Part shown: one piece after another, positions 35,291 through 43,455 of the stretch
How the letters are laid out: the number at the start of each line of letters is the position of its first letter
How positions within the stretch are numbered: the stretch's first letter is position 1
Source: an uncultured Eubacteriales bacterium
Lineage (GTDB): Bacteria; Bacillota; Clostridia; Oscillospirales; Acutalibacteraceae
Length of the DNA stretch: 64,000 nucleotides
NCBI GenBank assembly: GCA_934561055.1
Contig: CAKTFN010000003.1
Coordinates: forward strand, 62,001-126,000
Reading direction: 5' to 3'
Program-made: the position numbers and the translations under genes
Notes under the pieces: generated by a model
Seen by the model: only the letters and a program-made list of their open reading frames with translations
What the model was told of the DNA's origin: nothing
Databases searched by the model: none

Positions 35291-35306
35291 TTTCGGTTGA
35301 CCGAAA
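35291..35306. promoter_or_regulatory. Candidate operator between divergent promoters
   Basis: TTTCGGT-TG-ACCGAAA, a perfect 7-bp inverted repeat. It overlaps the -35 box of the lipoprotein promoter and lies 18 bp upstream of the flavodiiron -35 box, a good position for a shared regulator. Confidence 0.55.
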
Positions 35307-35325
35307 AAAAATTATGTGGTAAAAT
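35297..35325 (+). promoter_or_regulatory. Promoter of the thioredoxin-like lipoprotein gene
   Basis: TTGACC (35297-35302), 17 bp, TAAAAT (35320-35325). Confidence 0.7.
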
Positions 35326-35379
35326 TCCGATAGCAGTCACAGTCGTATAAAAAATAAAAGTTAAAGGAGATATATACTT

Positions 35380-36090
35380 ATGAAAAAAGCAATCGCCGTT
35401 CTCTGCTCTCTCGTTTTGGCGCTCGGCGTTCTTTGCGCCTGTCAAAAGGACGAACCCGACGCAACAACCGAAAGCGCCGCAAACACAACGGAAAGTTCAA
35501 AAACCGAAAGCACAAAGGATTCCTCATCCGAAAACACGTCGAAAAAGACAAACGAGCCTTCTTCAAACAAGGACGAGACCGAAAAACCTTCCGACGAAAA
35601 AACATCCGAAAGCAATACCGCAGGAACAACGGAAAAGAAAACCGAAAAGAAGGCTTTTCCGTCCTTTGAAGCGGAAGATATTTTCGGCGCAAAGGTTTCA
35701 AGCAAAGTTTTTTCAAAGAAAAAGCTCACCGTTGTCAACGTTTTTGCAACCTGGGGCGACTCAAACGAGGTTGGACTCGAAGCTCTTTCTCAGCTTCAAA
35801 AAGAGCTTAAAAACGTCGGCTTTCTCGGAATTGTTCTTGATATCAACGAAGGCGACGGTGTGAACGAAAACGCCCTTCGCACGGCGAAAAAGCTTTGCAC
35901 CGCAGCCGACGCCGATTATTCATATCTTATCACAAACGACTCCCTCACAGAGTTTTGCAAAAACATTTACAACGTTCCGGTAACGTACTTCGTTGACAGC
36001 GACGGAAACATTGTCGGCGACCCGATCGTCGGAGTAAACAGCGCAGACAGTTGGAAAGACATTATCGAGCAAAAGCTCGCAATGCTTTAA
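35380..36090 (+). CDS. TlpA/thioredoxin-fold lipoprotein lacking the active-site Cys pair
   Basis: A 236-residue lipoprotein. A signal peptide with lipobox LCAC (acylated Cys21) is followed by a Ser/Thr/Glu/Lys linker to about residue 92 and a redoxin-like domain (93-236). The family strand-helix motif is present as VVNVFATWGDSNE, where TlpA proteins normally have a WCxxC motif: the two Cys are Gly126 and Asn129. The cis-Pro region VPVTYFVDSDGNIVG is retained. The fold is therefore kept without thiol redox chemistry, suggesting a binding or structural role. ATG at 35380 follows AAAGGAG. Divergent from the flavodiiron gene. Confidence 0.75.
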   Translation: MKKAIAVLCSLVLALGVLCACQKDEPDATTESAANTTESSKTESTKDSSSENTSKKTNEPSSNKDETEKPSDEKTSESNTAGTTEKKTEKKAFPSFEAEDIFGAKVSSKVFSKKKLTVVNVFATWGDSNEVGLEALSQLQKELKNVGFLGIVLDINEGDGVNENALRTAKKLCTAADADYSYLITNDSLTEFCKNIYNVPVTYFVDSDGNIVGDPIVGVNSADSWKDIIEQKLAML

Positions 36091-36093
36091 ACG

Positions 36094-36131
36094 AAAATAA
36101 CCGCATCAAAAAACGATGCGGTTATTTTTTT
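36094..36131. terminator. Bidirectional terminator after the lipoprotein gene
   Basis: 14-bp stem AAAATAACCGCATC with GATGCGGTTATTTT and a T tract. Confidence 0.88.
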
Positions 36132-36249
36132 CTTCTCCCGTTATTCTTCGCCGAATAAAAAACATCGGACGGCAATGAGCCGTCCGAAAAATTTTTATAA
36201 TTGTTTTTCCTAAAAAATTGCTTCACCGTTTCAATTTTCCGGTGACAAA

Positions 36250-37542
36250 TCACATCTTTGAGCCCTTTGCTCCGCCGAACTTTCCGCCCTTTGCGCCTTT
36301 TGCTCCGCCGCCGAAGGATACCCCTTCAAGAACGTTGCTTTCAAACGCATAGGTAATTCCTTCCTGCTCACGCTCACGTTTGAGCGCAAGGGAAATCATC
36401 TTGTCAAGAAGTTTTGAATACGGAACACCGACCGGCTCCCAAAGATAAAACGAAAGCGAACCGGGAATGGTATTGATTTCGTTGAGGAAAATTTCTCCGG
36501 ATTTTGTGTCCATCATAAAGTCGATTCTTGAAACGCCGTTGCAACCGAGGCACTTAAAGGCGTCAACCGCATATTTTTGAATCGTCTTCTTTTGCTCGTC
36601 GGTAATTTCGGCCGGAATCTTTCGCTTGAGCGAGGCCATTCCGCTTTTTGCTCCGCCGCCCGACTTTGCTCCGCCGAGCTTTCCGCCGGCTTTTGCTCCG
36701 CCGAGCTTTCCGCTCTTTGCGCCGCCGGAATTTCCTGAGCTTAGATATTTATCGCTGAAGGAAAGGATTTCGTCGCTGTTGACCGGTTCTTCGCATTCCG
36801 AAGGTTCGGCGTGCTCGTAATCGCCGCAAACGGAACAGTTGATTTCCTTGAGGTTTTGAACCGCACGTTCAACAAGAACCTTGTCTGCGTAACAAAAGGC
36901 CATATCGAGCGAATCAAAAAGCTTTTCTCTCGTTTCGGCTTTTGAAATTCCGATTGACGAACCGAGGTTTACGGGTTTGACAATCACCGGAAAACCGATC
37001 CTTTTTTCGATTGCGTCAACAACAGCGTCGTTGTCACCGTCATATTCCTTTGCATTGAAGCAAAGGCAATCGAGAACCGGAATGTTGTTGTCCTTGAGAA
37101 CGGTTTTCATAACGTACTTATCCATTCCCACGGCCGACGAAACAACGTCGCAGCCGACATACGGAACGTCAAGCATTGAAAGAAAGCCCTGAAGCGTTCC
37201 GTCCTCAACGTTCGTTCCGTGAACGATCGGGAACGCAACGTCAATGTAATCAACATAGGAAGAAGAAAAGCGCTTTGCCGGATATTTTATAAGCTTTACA
37301 AGACCGCCGTCATTGACAAGGATAACCCTTGTGCTCTCCTTGAGAAGAGCCGAAATATTGCGGTAATTTTCGATTTCTCCGATTGACGGACCGACATAAA
37401 ACTCGTTGTTTTTCGTGATGTAAATCGGAATAACATCATATTTTTCGCTGTCCATTGAGGCAATGGCCTGAATGGCGGAGATTATTGAAATTTCATGTTC
37501 AACGCTTTTTCCGCCGAACATTACGCCAACTTTAATCCGCAT
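36250..37542 (-). CDS. ddl: D-alanine--D-alanine ligase with Gly/Ala/Lys-rich insert and tail
   Basis: An ATP-grasp ligase making the D-Ala-D-Ala dipeptide for peptidoglycan. Family motifs are MFGGKSVEHEISI, HGTNVEDGTLQGFL, VKPVNLGSSIGIS and IFLNEINTIPGS. At 430 residues it is longer than usual (about 310-370). The extra length includes residues 268-302, built of GGAK/SGK repeats and placed at the flexible loop that closes the active site, and a 21-residue tail (410-430) of the same composition ending GAKGSKM. Shorter KGSKG-like inserts are, from memory, seen in some clostridial Ddl proteins. It ends the hydrolase-murF-ddl operon, 14 bp after murF. Confidence 0.93.
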   Translation of the reverse strand: MRIKVGVMFGGKSVEHEISIISAIQAIASMDSEKYDVIPIYITKNNEFYVGPSIGEIENYRNISALLKESTRVILVNDGGLVKLIKYPAKRFSSSYVDYIDVAFPIVHGTNVEDGTLQGFLSMLDVPYVGCDVVSSAVGMDKYVMKTVLKDNNIPVLDCLCFNAKEYDGDNDAVVDAIEKRIGFPVIVKPVNLGSSIGISKAETREKLFDSLDMAFCYADKVLVERAVQNLKEINCSVCGDYEHAEPSECEEPVNSDEILSFSDKYLSSGNSGGAKSGKLGGAKAGGKLGGAKSGGGAKSGMASLKRKIPAEITDEQKKTIQKYAVDAFKCLGCNGVSRIDFMMDTKSGEIFLNEINTIPGSLSFYLWEPVGVPYSKLLDKMISLALKREREQEGITYAFESNVLEGVSFGGGAKGAKGGKFGGAKGSKM

Positions 37543-37556
37543 TTTTCAAATCCTCC

Positions 37557-39128
37557 TTAATAATTGTCGGGAAGGTCGTTTTCAAGAAGAACAACCTTTT
37601 CTTTGCCGAGGGACGAAAGCGCATAAACGTGAGTGAGTGCTTCCTCGATTGTGTCGGCAATATAAATTTTCTTTTCGGGATACTTGCAATCAAGAAGGCC
37701 GGCTTCAATCGGAACGGACTGCTTCTTTCCGACAAGAACAACGTAATCGCAAACCTTTGAAGCGTCTCTTCCGAATTCACGGTTGAGCTCTTCCTGCTTT
37801 TCGCCGAGTTCAACCATTCCGGGCGTGACAAGAATCTTAAAGCCGTCATAAAGCGAAAGAGCTTCAAGCGCCGCCTTTGTTCCGCTCGGATTTGAGTTGT
37901 ATGCGTCGTCAATGATAGTTACACCGTTCTTCTTTTTGAGTTCAAGTCTGTGGGGAACGCATTCAAGCCGTCTGACCTGACCTTTGAGCTCTGAAAGGGG
38001 AATTCCCATTTTGTTTGCGGCGGCGATTGCGCCGGTTATGTTAAGAACGTTGTGGCGGCCGATGAGGCGGGTTGAAAATCTCTCGCTTTCTCCGTTCGGG
38101 CCGGTAACGGTGAAGTTTGTTCCGCGTTCGGAAACGCTGATGTCGGAAGCGGTGTAATCGCTCTTGTTCGTAATTCCGTAAGAAACGAACGGACGGTTTG
38201 AACCGTGGTCACGAATGTTTTCGTCGTCGTTGTTGAGGAAAAGCATTCCGTTTTCCGGAAGTGCGTCGGCAAGCTCAAACTTTGTTTTCTTAACGGCGTC
38301 GAGCGTTTTGAACGATTCAAGGTGCTGAGGTCCGATCGAAGTAATGATTCCGTGCTGCGGATGAACAATATCGCAAAGTTCTTTAATGTCTCCGACCCAT
38401 TTTGCGCCCATCTCGCAGATGAAAACTTCATGGGTTGCCCTGAGCGAGGAGCGAACCGTTTTGACAACGCCCATCGGAGTGTTATAACTTTCCGGCGTCA
38501 TGAGAACATTGTATCTCGCACGGAGAAGCGTGTTGAGATAATATTTTACGCTCGTTTTTCCGTAGCTTCCGGTGATTCCGATGATTTTAAGGTCAGGACA
38601 GGCTTCAAGCCTTCTTTTTGCGTCGTTTGTATAATGTCTGTTGACTCCCTTTTCAATCGGAACGTTAACAAGGTTCGCAACGAGAACCCAAAACGGAGAA
38701 AGCGCATAAATGCAAACAACGACGAAAACGGCAATGCTTTCGTGGTTTGATTTGAAAAGCGGAATCGCCGAAGCGGTAATGATTGCCGCAAAAAGAACGG
38801 CAAGAGTTACAAACATACGCTTAACCCTCGCGGTATAAACAAGCGGTTTTTTCGCCTTTTTCGGTCTTTCGACGAACACCGAAATGAGGAAGAAAAGCGT
38901 CATGAGTCCCATCTTGATATCCACACGGTAAGAAAGGAGCGAGAAAATCATCATTATCACAGAAAAGAGATAATGAGAAAGATACTTGCCGAAGTTTTCC
39001 GAAATCCATTTTGAATGGGTGCTGAAGCGATATGAATTCAGCTGAAAAAAGTGCATTGAATCAATGAGAGCCAATCCCGTCGGAATCAGGAAAGCGGCAA
39101 CGCACGACAAAAATAAAATCAGATTCAT
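37557..39128 (-). CDS. murF: MurF-type ligase with N-terminal membrane domain
   Basis: Adds D-Ala-D-Ala to UDP-MurNAc-tripeptide. Residues 1 to about 155 hold roughly five hydrophobic segments, unlike the soluble E. coli enzyme. The Mur ligase part begins with the P-loop GITGSYGKTSVK (184-195), then EMGAKWVGDIKEL, HLESF, the RRLECVPHR and DDAYNSNPSG motifs, and a C-terminal domain. 523 residues. The membrane-anchored form is known in several Clostridia and would place this step at the membrane. ATG follows AAAGGAA. Ddl, which makes its substrate, is the next gene. Confidence 0.9.
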   Translation of the reverse strand: MNLILFLSCVAAFLIPTGLALIDSMHFFQLNSYRFSTHSKWISENFGKYLSHYLFSVIMMIFSLLSYRVDIKMGLMTLFFLISVFVERPKKAKKPLVYTARVKRMFVTLAVLFAAIITASAIPLFKSNHESIAVFVVVCIYALSPFWVLVANLVNVPIEKGVNRHYTNDAKRRLEACPDLKIIGITGSYGKTSVKYYLNTLLRARYNVLMTPESYNTPMGVVKTVRSSLRATHEVFICEMGAKWVGDIKELCDIVHPQHGIITSIGPQHLESFKTLDAVKKTKFELADALPENGMLFLNNDDENIRDHGSNRPFVSYGITNKSDYTASDISVSERGTNFTVTGPNGESERFSTRLIGRHNVLNITGAIAAANKMGIPLSELKGQVRRLECVPHRLELKKKNGVTIIDDAYNSNPSGTKAALEALSLYDGFKILVTPGMVELGEKQEELNREFGRDASKVCDYVVLVGKKQSVPIEAGLLDCKYPEKKIYIADTIEEALTHVYALSSLGKEKVVLLENDLPDNY

Positions 39129-39149
39129 TTTGAATTTTCCTTTCCGTTT

Positions 39150-39914
39150 TTATATATTCATGAACGAAGCGAGTATTCTCAAAAATTGGGCGCTTTGGTC
39201 AAGGAACGAAAAGTGACCGGCGTTTTCAAGAATGACGAGTGCACTTTCCGGCATAAGCTTTTCCATCGTCTGACCGTCGGAAAGCGGAGTTGCCGTGTCA
39301 AGCCTTCCCCAAACGAGAAGGGTCGGACATTTCACCGACGGCATAAGAGCGCACAAATCTTCGTTGACAACGTTGACGAGCGTTTTTTTCATTGTGTCGG
39401 AAGCGGCGTTGTAATCGGCCGAACCGCTCTTTTTCCGAAGATCGTCAAGAAGGTTCGGACAGAGCTTTTTGACGAGTGAAGTTGAAAAAATCCACTTCGT
39501 TTTGTGATAAACGGCCTGCTTGAGTTTTTGTTCGGGCGAAGTTTCGGGTTTGACACCCGCCGCGTCAACAAGAATAACTTTTTCAACGCTGAACGGAAGT
39601 TCCCGCGCGCAAAGTTTGATGATTACCCTTCCGCCGAACGAATGGCCGAGAAGATTGATTTTTGAAACATTGAAATCCTTTAAAAATTCAAGAATAAAAT
39701 CAACGTAGTCGTCAACGCACCAAGGCTCGTTCGGTTCTTCGCTTTCGCCGAAGCCGGGCATATCCGGGGCAATGACACGGTATTTTTGGGCAAGAAGGTC
39801 AATCATCGCCGAATGAACGCCGACGTTTGAACCCCAGCCGTGAAGGACAAGAACGGTTTCGCCCTCACCCTTGCAGATATAGTTGATATCAAGACCGCAA
39901 ACGGTTTTTCTCAA
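39150..39914 (-). CDS. Alpha/beta hydrolase of the murF-ddl operon
   Basis: A 254-residue cytosolic hydrolase: oxyanion segment LVLHGWGSNVG, nucleophile elbow GHSFGG, acid near VWGRLDTATP and catalytic His in ENAGHFSFLD. No signal peptide. The substrate is unknown; hydrolases in front of murF-ddl are recurrent in Clostridia, so a cell-wall-linked role is possible. The start is TTG at 39914 after GGGAGG. First gene of the operon. Confidence 0.82.
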   Translation of the reverse strand: MRKTVCGLDINYICKGEGETVLVLHGWGSNVGVHSAMIDLLAQKYRVIAPDMPGFGESEEPNEPWCVDDYVDFILEFLKDFNVSKINLLGHSFGGRVIIKLCARELPFSVEKVILVDAAGVKPETSPEQKLKQAVYHKTKWIFSTSLVKKLCPNLLDDLRKKSGSADYNAASDTMKKTLVNVVNEDLCALMPSVKCPTLLVWGRLDTATPLSDGQTMEKLMPESALVILENAGHFSFLDQSAQFLRILASFMNI

Positions 39915-39982
39915 AAAAATTCCTCCCCTTGTCTGAGGTTTGACGGTTTTCCGTCGTTCTATAATTACGCATAGCTCTGCAC

Positions 39983-40011
39983 ATTATAGCACAATTAAAA
40001 TGATATTTCCA
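39983..40011 (-). promoter_or_regulatory. Promoter of the hydrolase-murF-ddl operon
   Basis: TGGAAA (40006-40011, weak), 17 bp, TATAAT (39983-39988) on the minus strand. Confidence 0.6.
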
Positions 40012-40149
40012 CACGCAGAAGAATATATTTTTAAAAAAACGGAGTTTTTACTTTTTTTAGTTTTTTGTCCGAAATTTAAAGTATAATTGAAGGCTGAAAA
40101 GATAATATATTTAAGTGACAAACTCAAAAAATTTCGGGAGGAATCAAAA

Positions 40150-40686
40150 ATGGAACTCAAAGGCTCAAAAACAGAAGCAAACCTTCTCGCCGCTTTCGCA
40201 GGTGAAAGCCAGGCAAGGAACAAGTATACCTACTATGCGTCAAAAGCAAAGAAAGACGGTTATGTTCAAATTTCAAAAATCTTTGAAGAAACCGCAAACA
40301 ACGAAAAGGAACACGCAAAAATTTGGTGGAAGCTTCTCACCGGCGGTGTGAAATCAACCGAAGAAAATCTCAAAGACGCCGCAGCCGGCGAAAATTACGA
40401 ATGGACTTCAATGTATAAAGATTTTGCCGAAGACGCAAGAGAAGAGGGCTTTGAAAACATTGCAACCCTTTTTGAACTCGTCGGAAAAATCGAAAAGGAA
40501 CACGAGGAAAGATATAAAAAGCTCCTTGAAAACATTGAAGATGGCCTCGTTTTTTCAAAGGACGGAGACAAAATGTGGATCTGCTCAAACTGCGGCCACG
40601 TCTGCTTCGGAAAAAGCGCTCCGGAAGTTTGCCCCGTCTGCGCTCACCCTCAGGCATATTTTGAAATCAAAGCCGACAATTATTGA
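40150..40686 (+). CDS. Rubrerythrin
   Basis: A peroxide-reducing non-haem iron protein. The 178 residues form a ferritin-like four-helix domain with the diiron ligand motifs NEKEHAK and KIEKEHEERY, then a C-terminal rubredoxin domain with two Cys pairs (CSNCG and CPVCAHP). ATG at 40150 follows GGGAGG. A TATAAT at 40082-40087 is a likely -10 box with a poor -35, which may mean activator or repressor control as often seen for oxidative-stress genes. Functionally it matches the flavodiiron protein nearby. Confidence 0.95.
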   Translation: MELKGSKTEANLLAAFAGESQARNKYTYYASKAKKDGYVQISKIFEETANNEKEHAKIWWKLLTGGVKSTEENLKDAAAGENYEWTSMYKDFAEDAREEGFENIATLFELVGKIEKEHEERYKKLLENIEDGLVFSKDGDKMWICSNCGHVCFGKSAPEVCPVCAHPQAYFEIKADNY

Positions 40687-40702
40687 TTTTTTCATCACCC
40701 CT

Positions 40703-40739
40703 AAAGCCGCCGCAGTTTAAAAATTCGGCGGCTTTCTTT
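40703..40739 (+). terminator. Terminator after rubrerythrin
   Basis: 10-bp stem AAAGCCGCCG with CGGCGGCTTT and a T-rich tail. Confidence 0.8.
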
Positions 40740-40829
40740 ATATTCGCCCGCCGTTTTTTTCAAAGCACCGAAGCCGAAAAAAATCTGTGAAGCTCAGATT
40801 ACAAAGATGTAAAAATTGTTCCGATAGTG

Positions 40830-40858
40830 TTGAATTTTGGTGCGGCATAGAGTATAAT
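40830..40858 (+). promoter_or_regulatory. Promoter of the DivIVA-like gene pair
   Basis: TTGAAT (40830-40835), 17 bp, TATAAT (40853-40858), 88 bp before the start codon. Confidence 0.75.
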
Positions 40859-40945
40859 TTATGACGTATGGTTGATTAGAATTGAATATTGTCAGGTTTT
40901 TCGGAAAGAAAAAACGAAAATCCTTTATTATCGGGAGGATAAAAA

Positions 40946-41374
40946 ATGGCAAAAATTAATTTTTCACTTGAAGAAAACGGATATTCCGTCCGTGAAGTTG
41001 ACAGATACATTGACCTTCTTCAGTCAGAATACAACAACGCAATTGCCTGGGGCGAAGAAATGGAAAACAAGCTCAAAAAGCTTGAAGAAAACGTGAAGGA
41101 TCTCGGAATGTATTTCACGATTGACGAAAACAATCAAAACGAGGTCATCAGGCGCGTTTTTGAGGAACTCACCGCAACCGTTGACAAGGTTAAGCAAAAC
41201 GCCGAACAGAAGGCGCAGGAGATCATTGAAAACGCGAACGAGAAAAGCAGAAACATTGTTCGTCAGGCGATGGAAAATTCGGTTGAAATCCGAACGGAAA
41301 ACACAACCATCATGAAAAACCTGAAAAGCATCAACGAGATGATCAACGTCATTCTCGAAAAAGGAATTCAGTAA
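40946..41374 (+). CDS. DivIVA-like coiled-coil protein
   Basis: A 142-residue cytosolic protein. Its N-terminal part (ENGYSVREVDRYIDLLQSEY) resembles the DivIVA/GpsB membrane-binding and dimerisation motif ('GY...EVD.F'). Almost all of the rest is predicted coiled coil, rich in Glu, Lys and Asn. DivIVA-family proteins mark poles or septa and recruit wall-synthesis proteins. It is shorter than canonical DivIVA. It is 42 bp upstream of a large membrane protein gene, its likely partner. The start follows GGGAGG. Confidence 0.65.
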   Translation: MAKINFSLEENGYSVREVDRYIDLLQSEYNNAIAWGEEMENKLKKLEENVKDLGMYFTIDENNQNEVIRRVFEELTATVDKVKQNAEQKAQEIIENANEKSRNIVRQAMENSVEIRTENTTIMKNLKSINEMINVILEKGIQ

Positions 41375-41416
41375 CACGAAGAACAGCAACGCAGCAAATT
41401 TAAGGATGTGATTTAA

Positions 41417-43042
41417 TTGGCGGGCTACAGACCAAAGAGTCTTGATGAGCTTAACAATTTATACGGCAAGGCAATCTCGGCCGAAAACGAAATTAAAAAA
41501 GGCTCTTCCCTTTTAAAAACAGAAGTTCTTGACGAGGAACTCAATTTCACTCGCGAAAAAACTTCAGAAACCGTTCACCGTCCGGTTCACCCGAATGAGA
41601 TTTCCGGCGACGTTGACGATTTTATCCGTCAGTTTTCAAACGAAGGTTTTTCTCCTTCCCGTTCGGCTTCTTCTTTTGACGCACCGAGGAAAAAGCCGGC
41701 TGCGCTTTCCGACCTTCAGCCGAAGGCTCCCGAAAAGCCGCAGGAAAAGCCCGTTCACCGCATGGATCCGCAAAAGGAAGAAAATCTTTCCGGTCTCATG
41801 AACGATTATGCAAAAATCATGAACGACAACTATGACGACGAAGAAGATGAGGACGAAACGTTTTCATCAAGAAAAAACCTTTTCAAAAGCCGCCGAAATG
41901 AACGAAATGAAAGAAAAGGAAAAAAGAAAGCTTCAAAAGATATTATTTCGGACAATGTTCTTCCGCAGGAAGCAGAAGCTCCGATTGCGGCAGCAAAAGC
42001 CTTTGAGCCGATTTCCGAGCCCGTTCCCGTTGTAAAACACGAACCGGCTTTCGAACGTAAAACGCAAGAGACAAAAGAACCGGATGCTTTCGTTCCGGAA
42101 ACTCACTTTGAGCCTTCGATTCCGGCCGAAAAAGCCGAGGAAAAAGCGACCGCTCCCTCACTTCAACCGAACCTGATTGAGGAAACCGAAAAGCCTTCTT
42201 CTCCCCTTTTCACCGATATGCCCGAAAAGGCAGTCCCGGTTTTGGAAAAGGAAGAAAACATTTCCGAGCCGGCACCTTCCTTTGATGATTACGACGACGA
42301 TTCATACGGTGAACCGTTTGAAAGAACCGACAGCGAAGACGACTTTGAGTTCGGCGTAATTGAACCGCCGAAGCGTTCCGCCGGAGCGACTTTTGCAAAA
42401 ATCCTTCTCAGCATTCTTCTCGTTCTTACCCTTCTTTCAACCGTTCTCACAGGTGTTTGCGTTTTCACGGTAAACAGTGAACGTTCACTTGCCGGATATA
42501 TGTTCTTTTCGGCAACGAACAGCTATGAGGACGCCGGAGTCAAAGGAAACGACTTCATCATCTGCAAAAAGGAAACTTCGATTGAGGACGGCGAAAAGGT
42601 CATCTTCATCAATCGTGACCTTCGCTCCTTCTCCTTCGGAGTAAAAACGGCCGAAAAAACCGACGTGAGCGGAAACGAATATTACACCGTTTCCTCGGCC
42701 GCCGTTCAAAAAAGCGACGTTCTCGGCGTAATCGTCAAAACCGTTCCTTCCTTCGGAAAGTTCATCAGAGCCATTGTTGACAACTTCCTCTTCATTCTTC
42801 TCGGCCTTGTTGCCCTTGCGCTCATTCTCACTCTCACCCTTTGCCTTGCGTTCAGAGGTAAAAGGAGAGTTGCCGAATATGAAGGTTATGACGAAGAATA
42901 TCCGGACGAAAACGAATCTTCAGAAAGTGACGAAACAGCCGATTCGGAAGGAGCCGATTCCGACGACGTTCAGCCGGAAGCCGACGTGGAAAACCACGAC
43001 GAAGATTTTGACAACGGAAATCTCTTTGACGGAATCGAATAA
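41417..43042 (+). CDS. Membrane protein with signal-peptidase-W-like domain and long disordered N-terminus
   Basis: A 541-residue protein with three parts. Residues 1-320 are a cytosolic, Pro/Glu/Lys-rich region with little predicted structure. Next come a transmembrane segment near 328-350, an external domain of about 100 residues, and a second transmembrane segment at about 457-478. The C-terminal tail is very acidic. The order TM, small beta domain with GNDFIICKK...GEKVIFIN, then VLGVIVKTVPSFGKFI and TM closely recalls SipW-type signal peptidases. The SGSM-like catalytic Ser motif is not evident where expected. It is probably an inactive scaffold, not a protease. The start is TTG at 41417 after AAGGATG. 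Paired with the DivIVA-like gene. Confidence 0.6.
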   Translation: MAGYRPKSLDELNNLYGKAISAENEIKKGSSLLKTEVLDEELNFTREKTSETVHRPVHPNEISGDVDDFIRQFSNEGFSPSRSASSFDAPRKKPAALSDLQPKAPEKPQEKPVHRMDPQKEENLSGLMNDYAKIMNDNYDDEEDEDETFSSRKNLFKSRRNERNERKGKKKASKDIISDNVLPQEAEAPIAAAKAFEPISEPVPVVKHEPAFERKTQETKEPDAFVPETHFEPSIPAEKAEEKATAPSLQPNLIEETEKPSSPLFTDMPEKAVPVLEKEENISEPAPSFDDYDDDSYGEPFERTDSEDDFEFGVIEPPKRSAGATFAKILLSILLVLTLLSTVLTGVCVFTVNSERSLAGYMFFSATNSYEDAGVKGNDFIICKKETSIEDGEKVIFINRDLRSFSFGVKTAEKTDVSGNEYYTVSSAAVQKSDVLGVIVKTVPSFGKFIRAIVDNFLFILLGLVALALILTLTLCLAFRGKRRVAEYEGYDEEYPDENESSESDETADSEGADSDDVQPEADVENHDEDFDNGNLFDGIE

Positions 43043-43068
43043 ATCTTTGACAAAAATAAAAGCTTTAT

Positions 43069-43112
43069 ATATCGCAGAACGAAAAATATTTCCTTCTGCG
43101 ATATCGTTTTTT
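43069..43112 (+). terminator. Terminator after the membrane protein gene
   Basis: 11-bp stem ATATCGCAGAA with TTCTGCGATAT, then CG and six T's. Confidence 0.85.
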
Positions 43113-43219
43113 AAGTTTCGTTTAAGCAAAAAATATTAATATTGCATTAACAGGACAAAGCTTCTTAACAAAATTAAAAGAAACATTGATTTATTTTCGG
43201 AAAAGCGAGGTGAAAATGC

Positions 43220-43324
43220 ATGAATTTCAGCGATGTTCTCCAGTTCATTATTGACGGTTTCAAAAAAATTGACTTCAAGTCATTCTGGAAAGAATTCGTT
43301 GCCCTTCTCAAGTCGGTAATGTAA
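43220..43324 (+). CDS. 34-residue amphipathic peptide (small ORF)
   Basis: ATG at 43220, nine bases after GAGG, opens a 34-codon frame ending in TAA at 43322-43324. The peptide begins MNFSDVLQFIIDGFKKIDF and continues KSFWKEFVALLKSVM. It has no Cys or Pro, about five Lys and four acidic residues, and hydrophobic residues every three to four positions, so it should form one amphipathic helix. It lies alone in the 413-bp gap between two terminators. Size and composition recall phenol-soluble modulins or leaderless bacteriocins, but also the C-terminal tails of secreted proteins in this window. No promoter of consensus quality was seen. Expression is unproven. Confidence 0.5.
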   Translation: MNFSDVLQFIIDGFKKIDFKSFWKEFVALLKSVM

Positions 43325-43393
43325 TTCTCAAACGCAAAAAATAATAAAGGACCGTCACCTTTCAGTGTAGTCCAAAGAACAAAAATCAAAATA

Positions 43394-43450
43394 AAAAGCT
43401 GTAATTCACGGATAACGTCAAAAGACGGTGAGCCGTGAATTACAGCTTTT
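43394..43450. terminator. Strong bidirectional terminator
   Basis: 18-bp stem AAAAGCTGTAATTCACGG with CCGTGAATTACAGCTTTT, with a nested CGTC/GACG hairpin (43416-43419, 43424-43427) inside the loop. It separates the small-peptide gene from the convergent GH20-like gene. Confidence 0.88.
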
Positions 43451-43455
43451 CTTTT

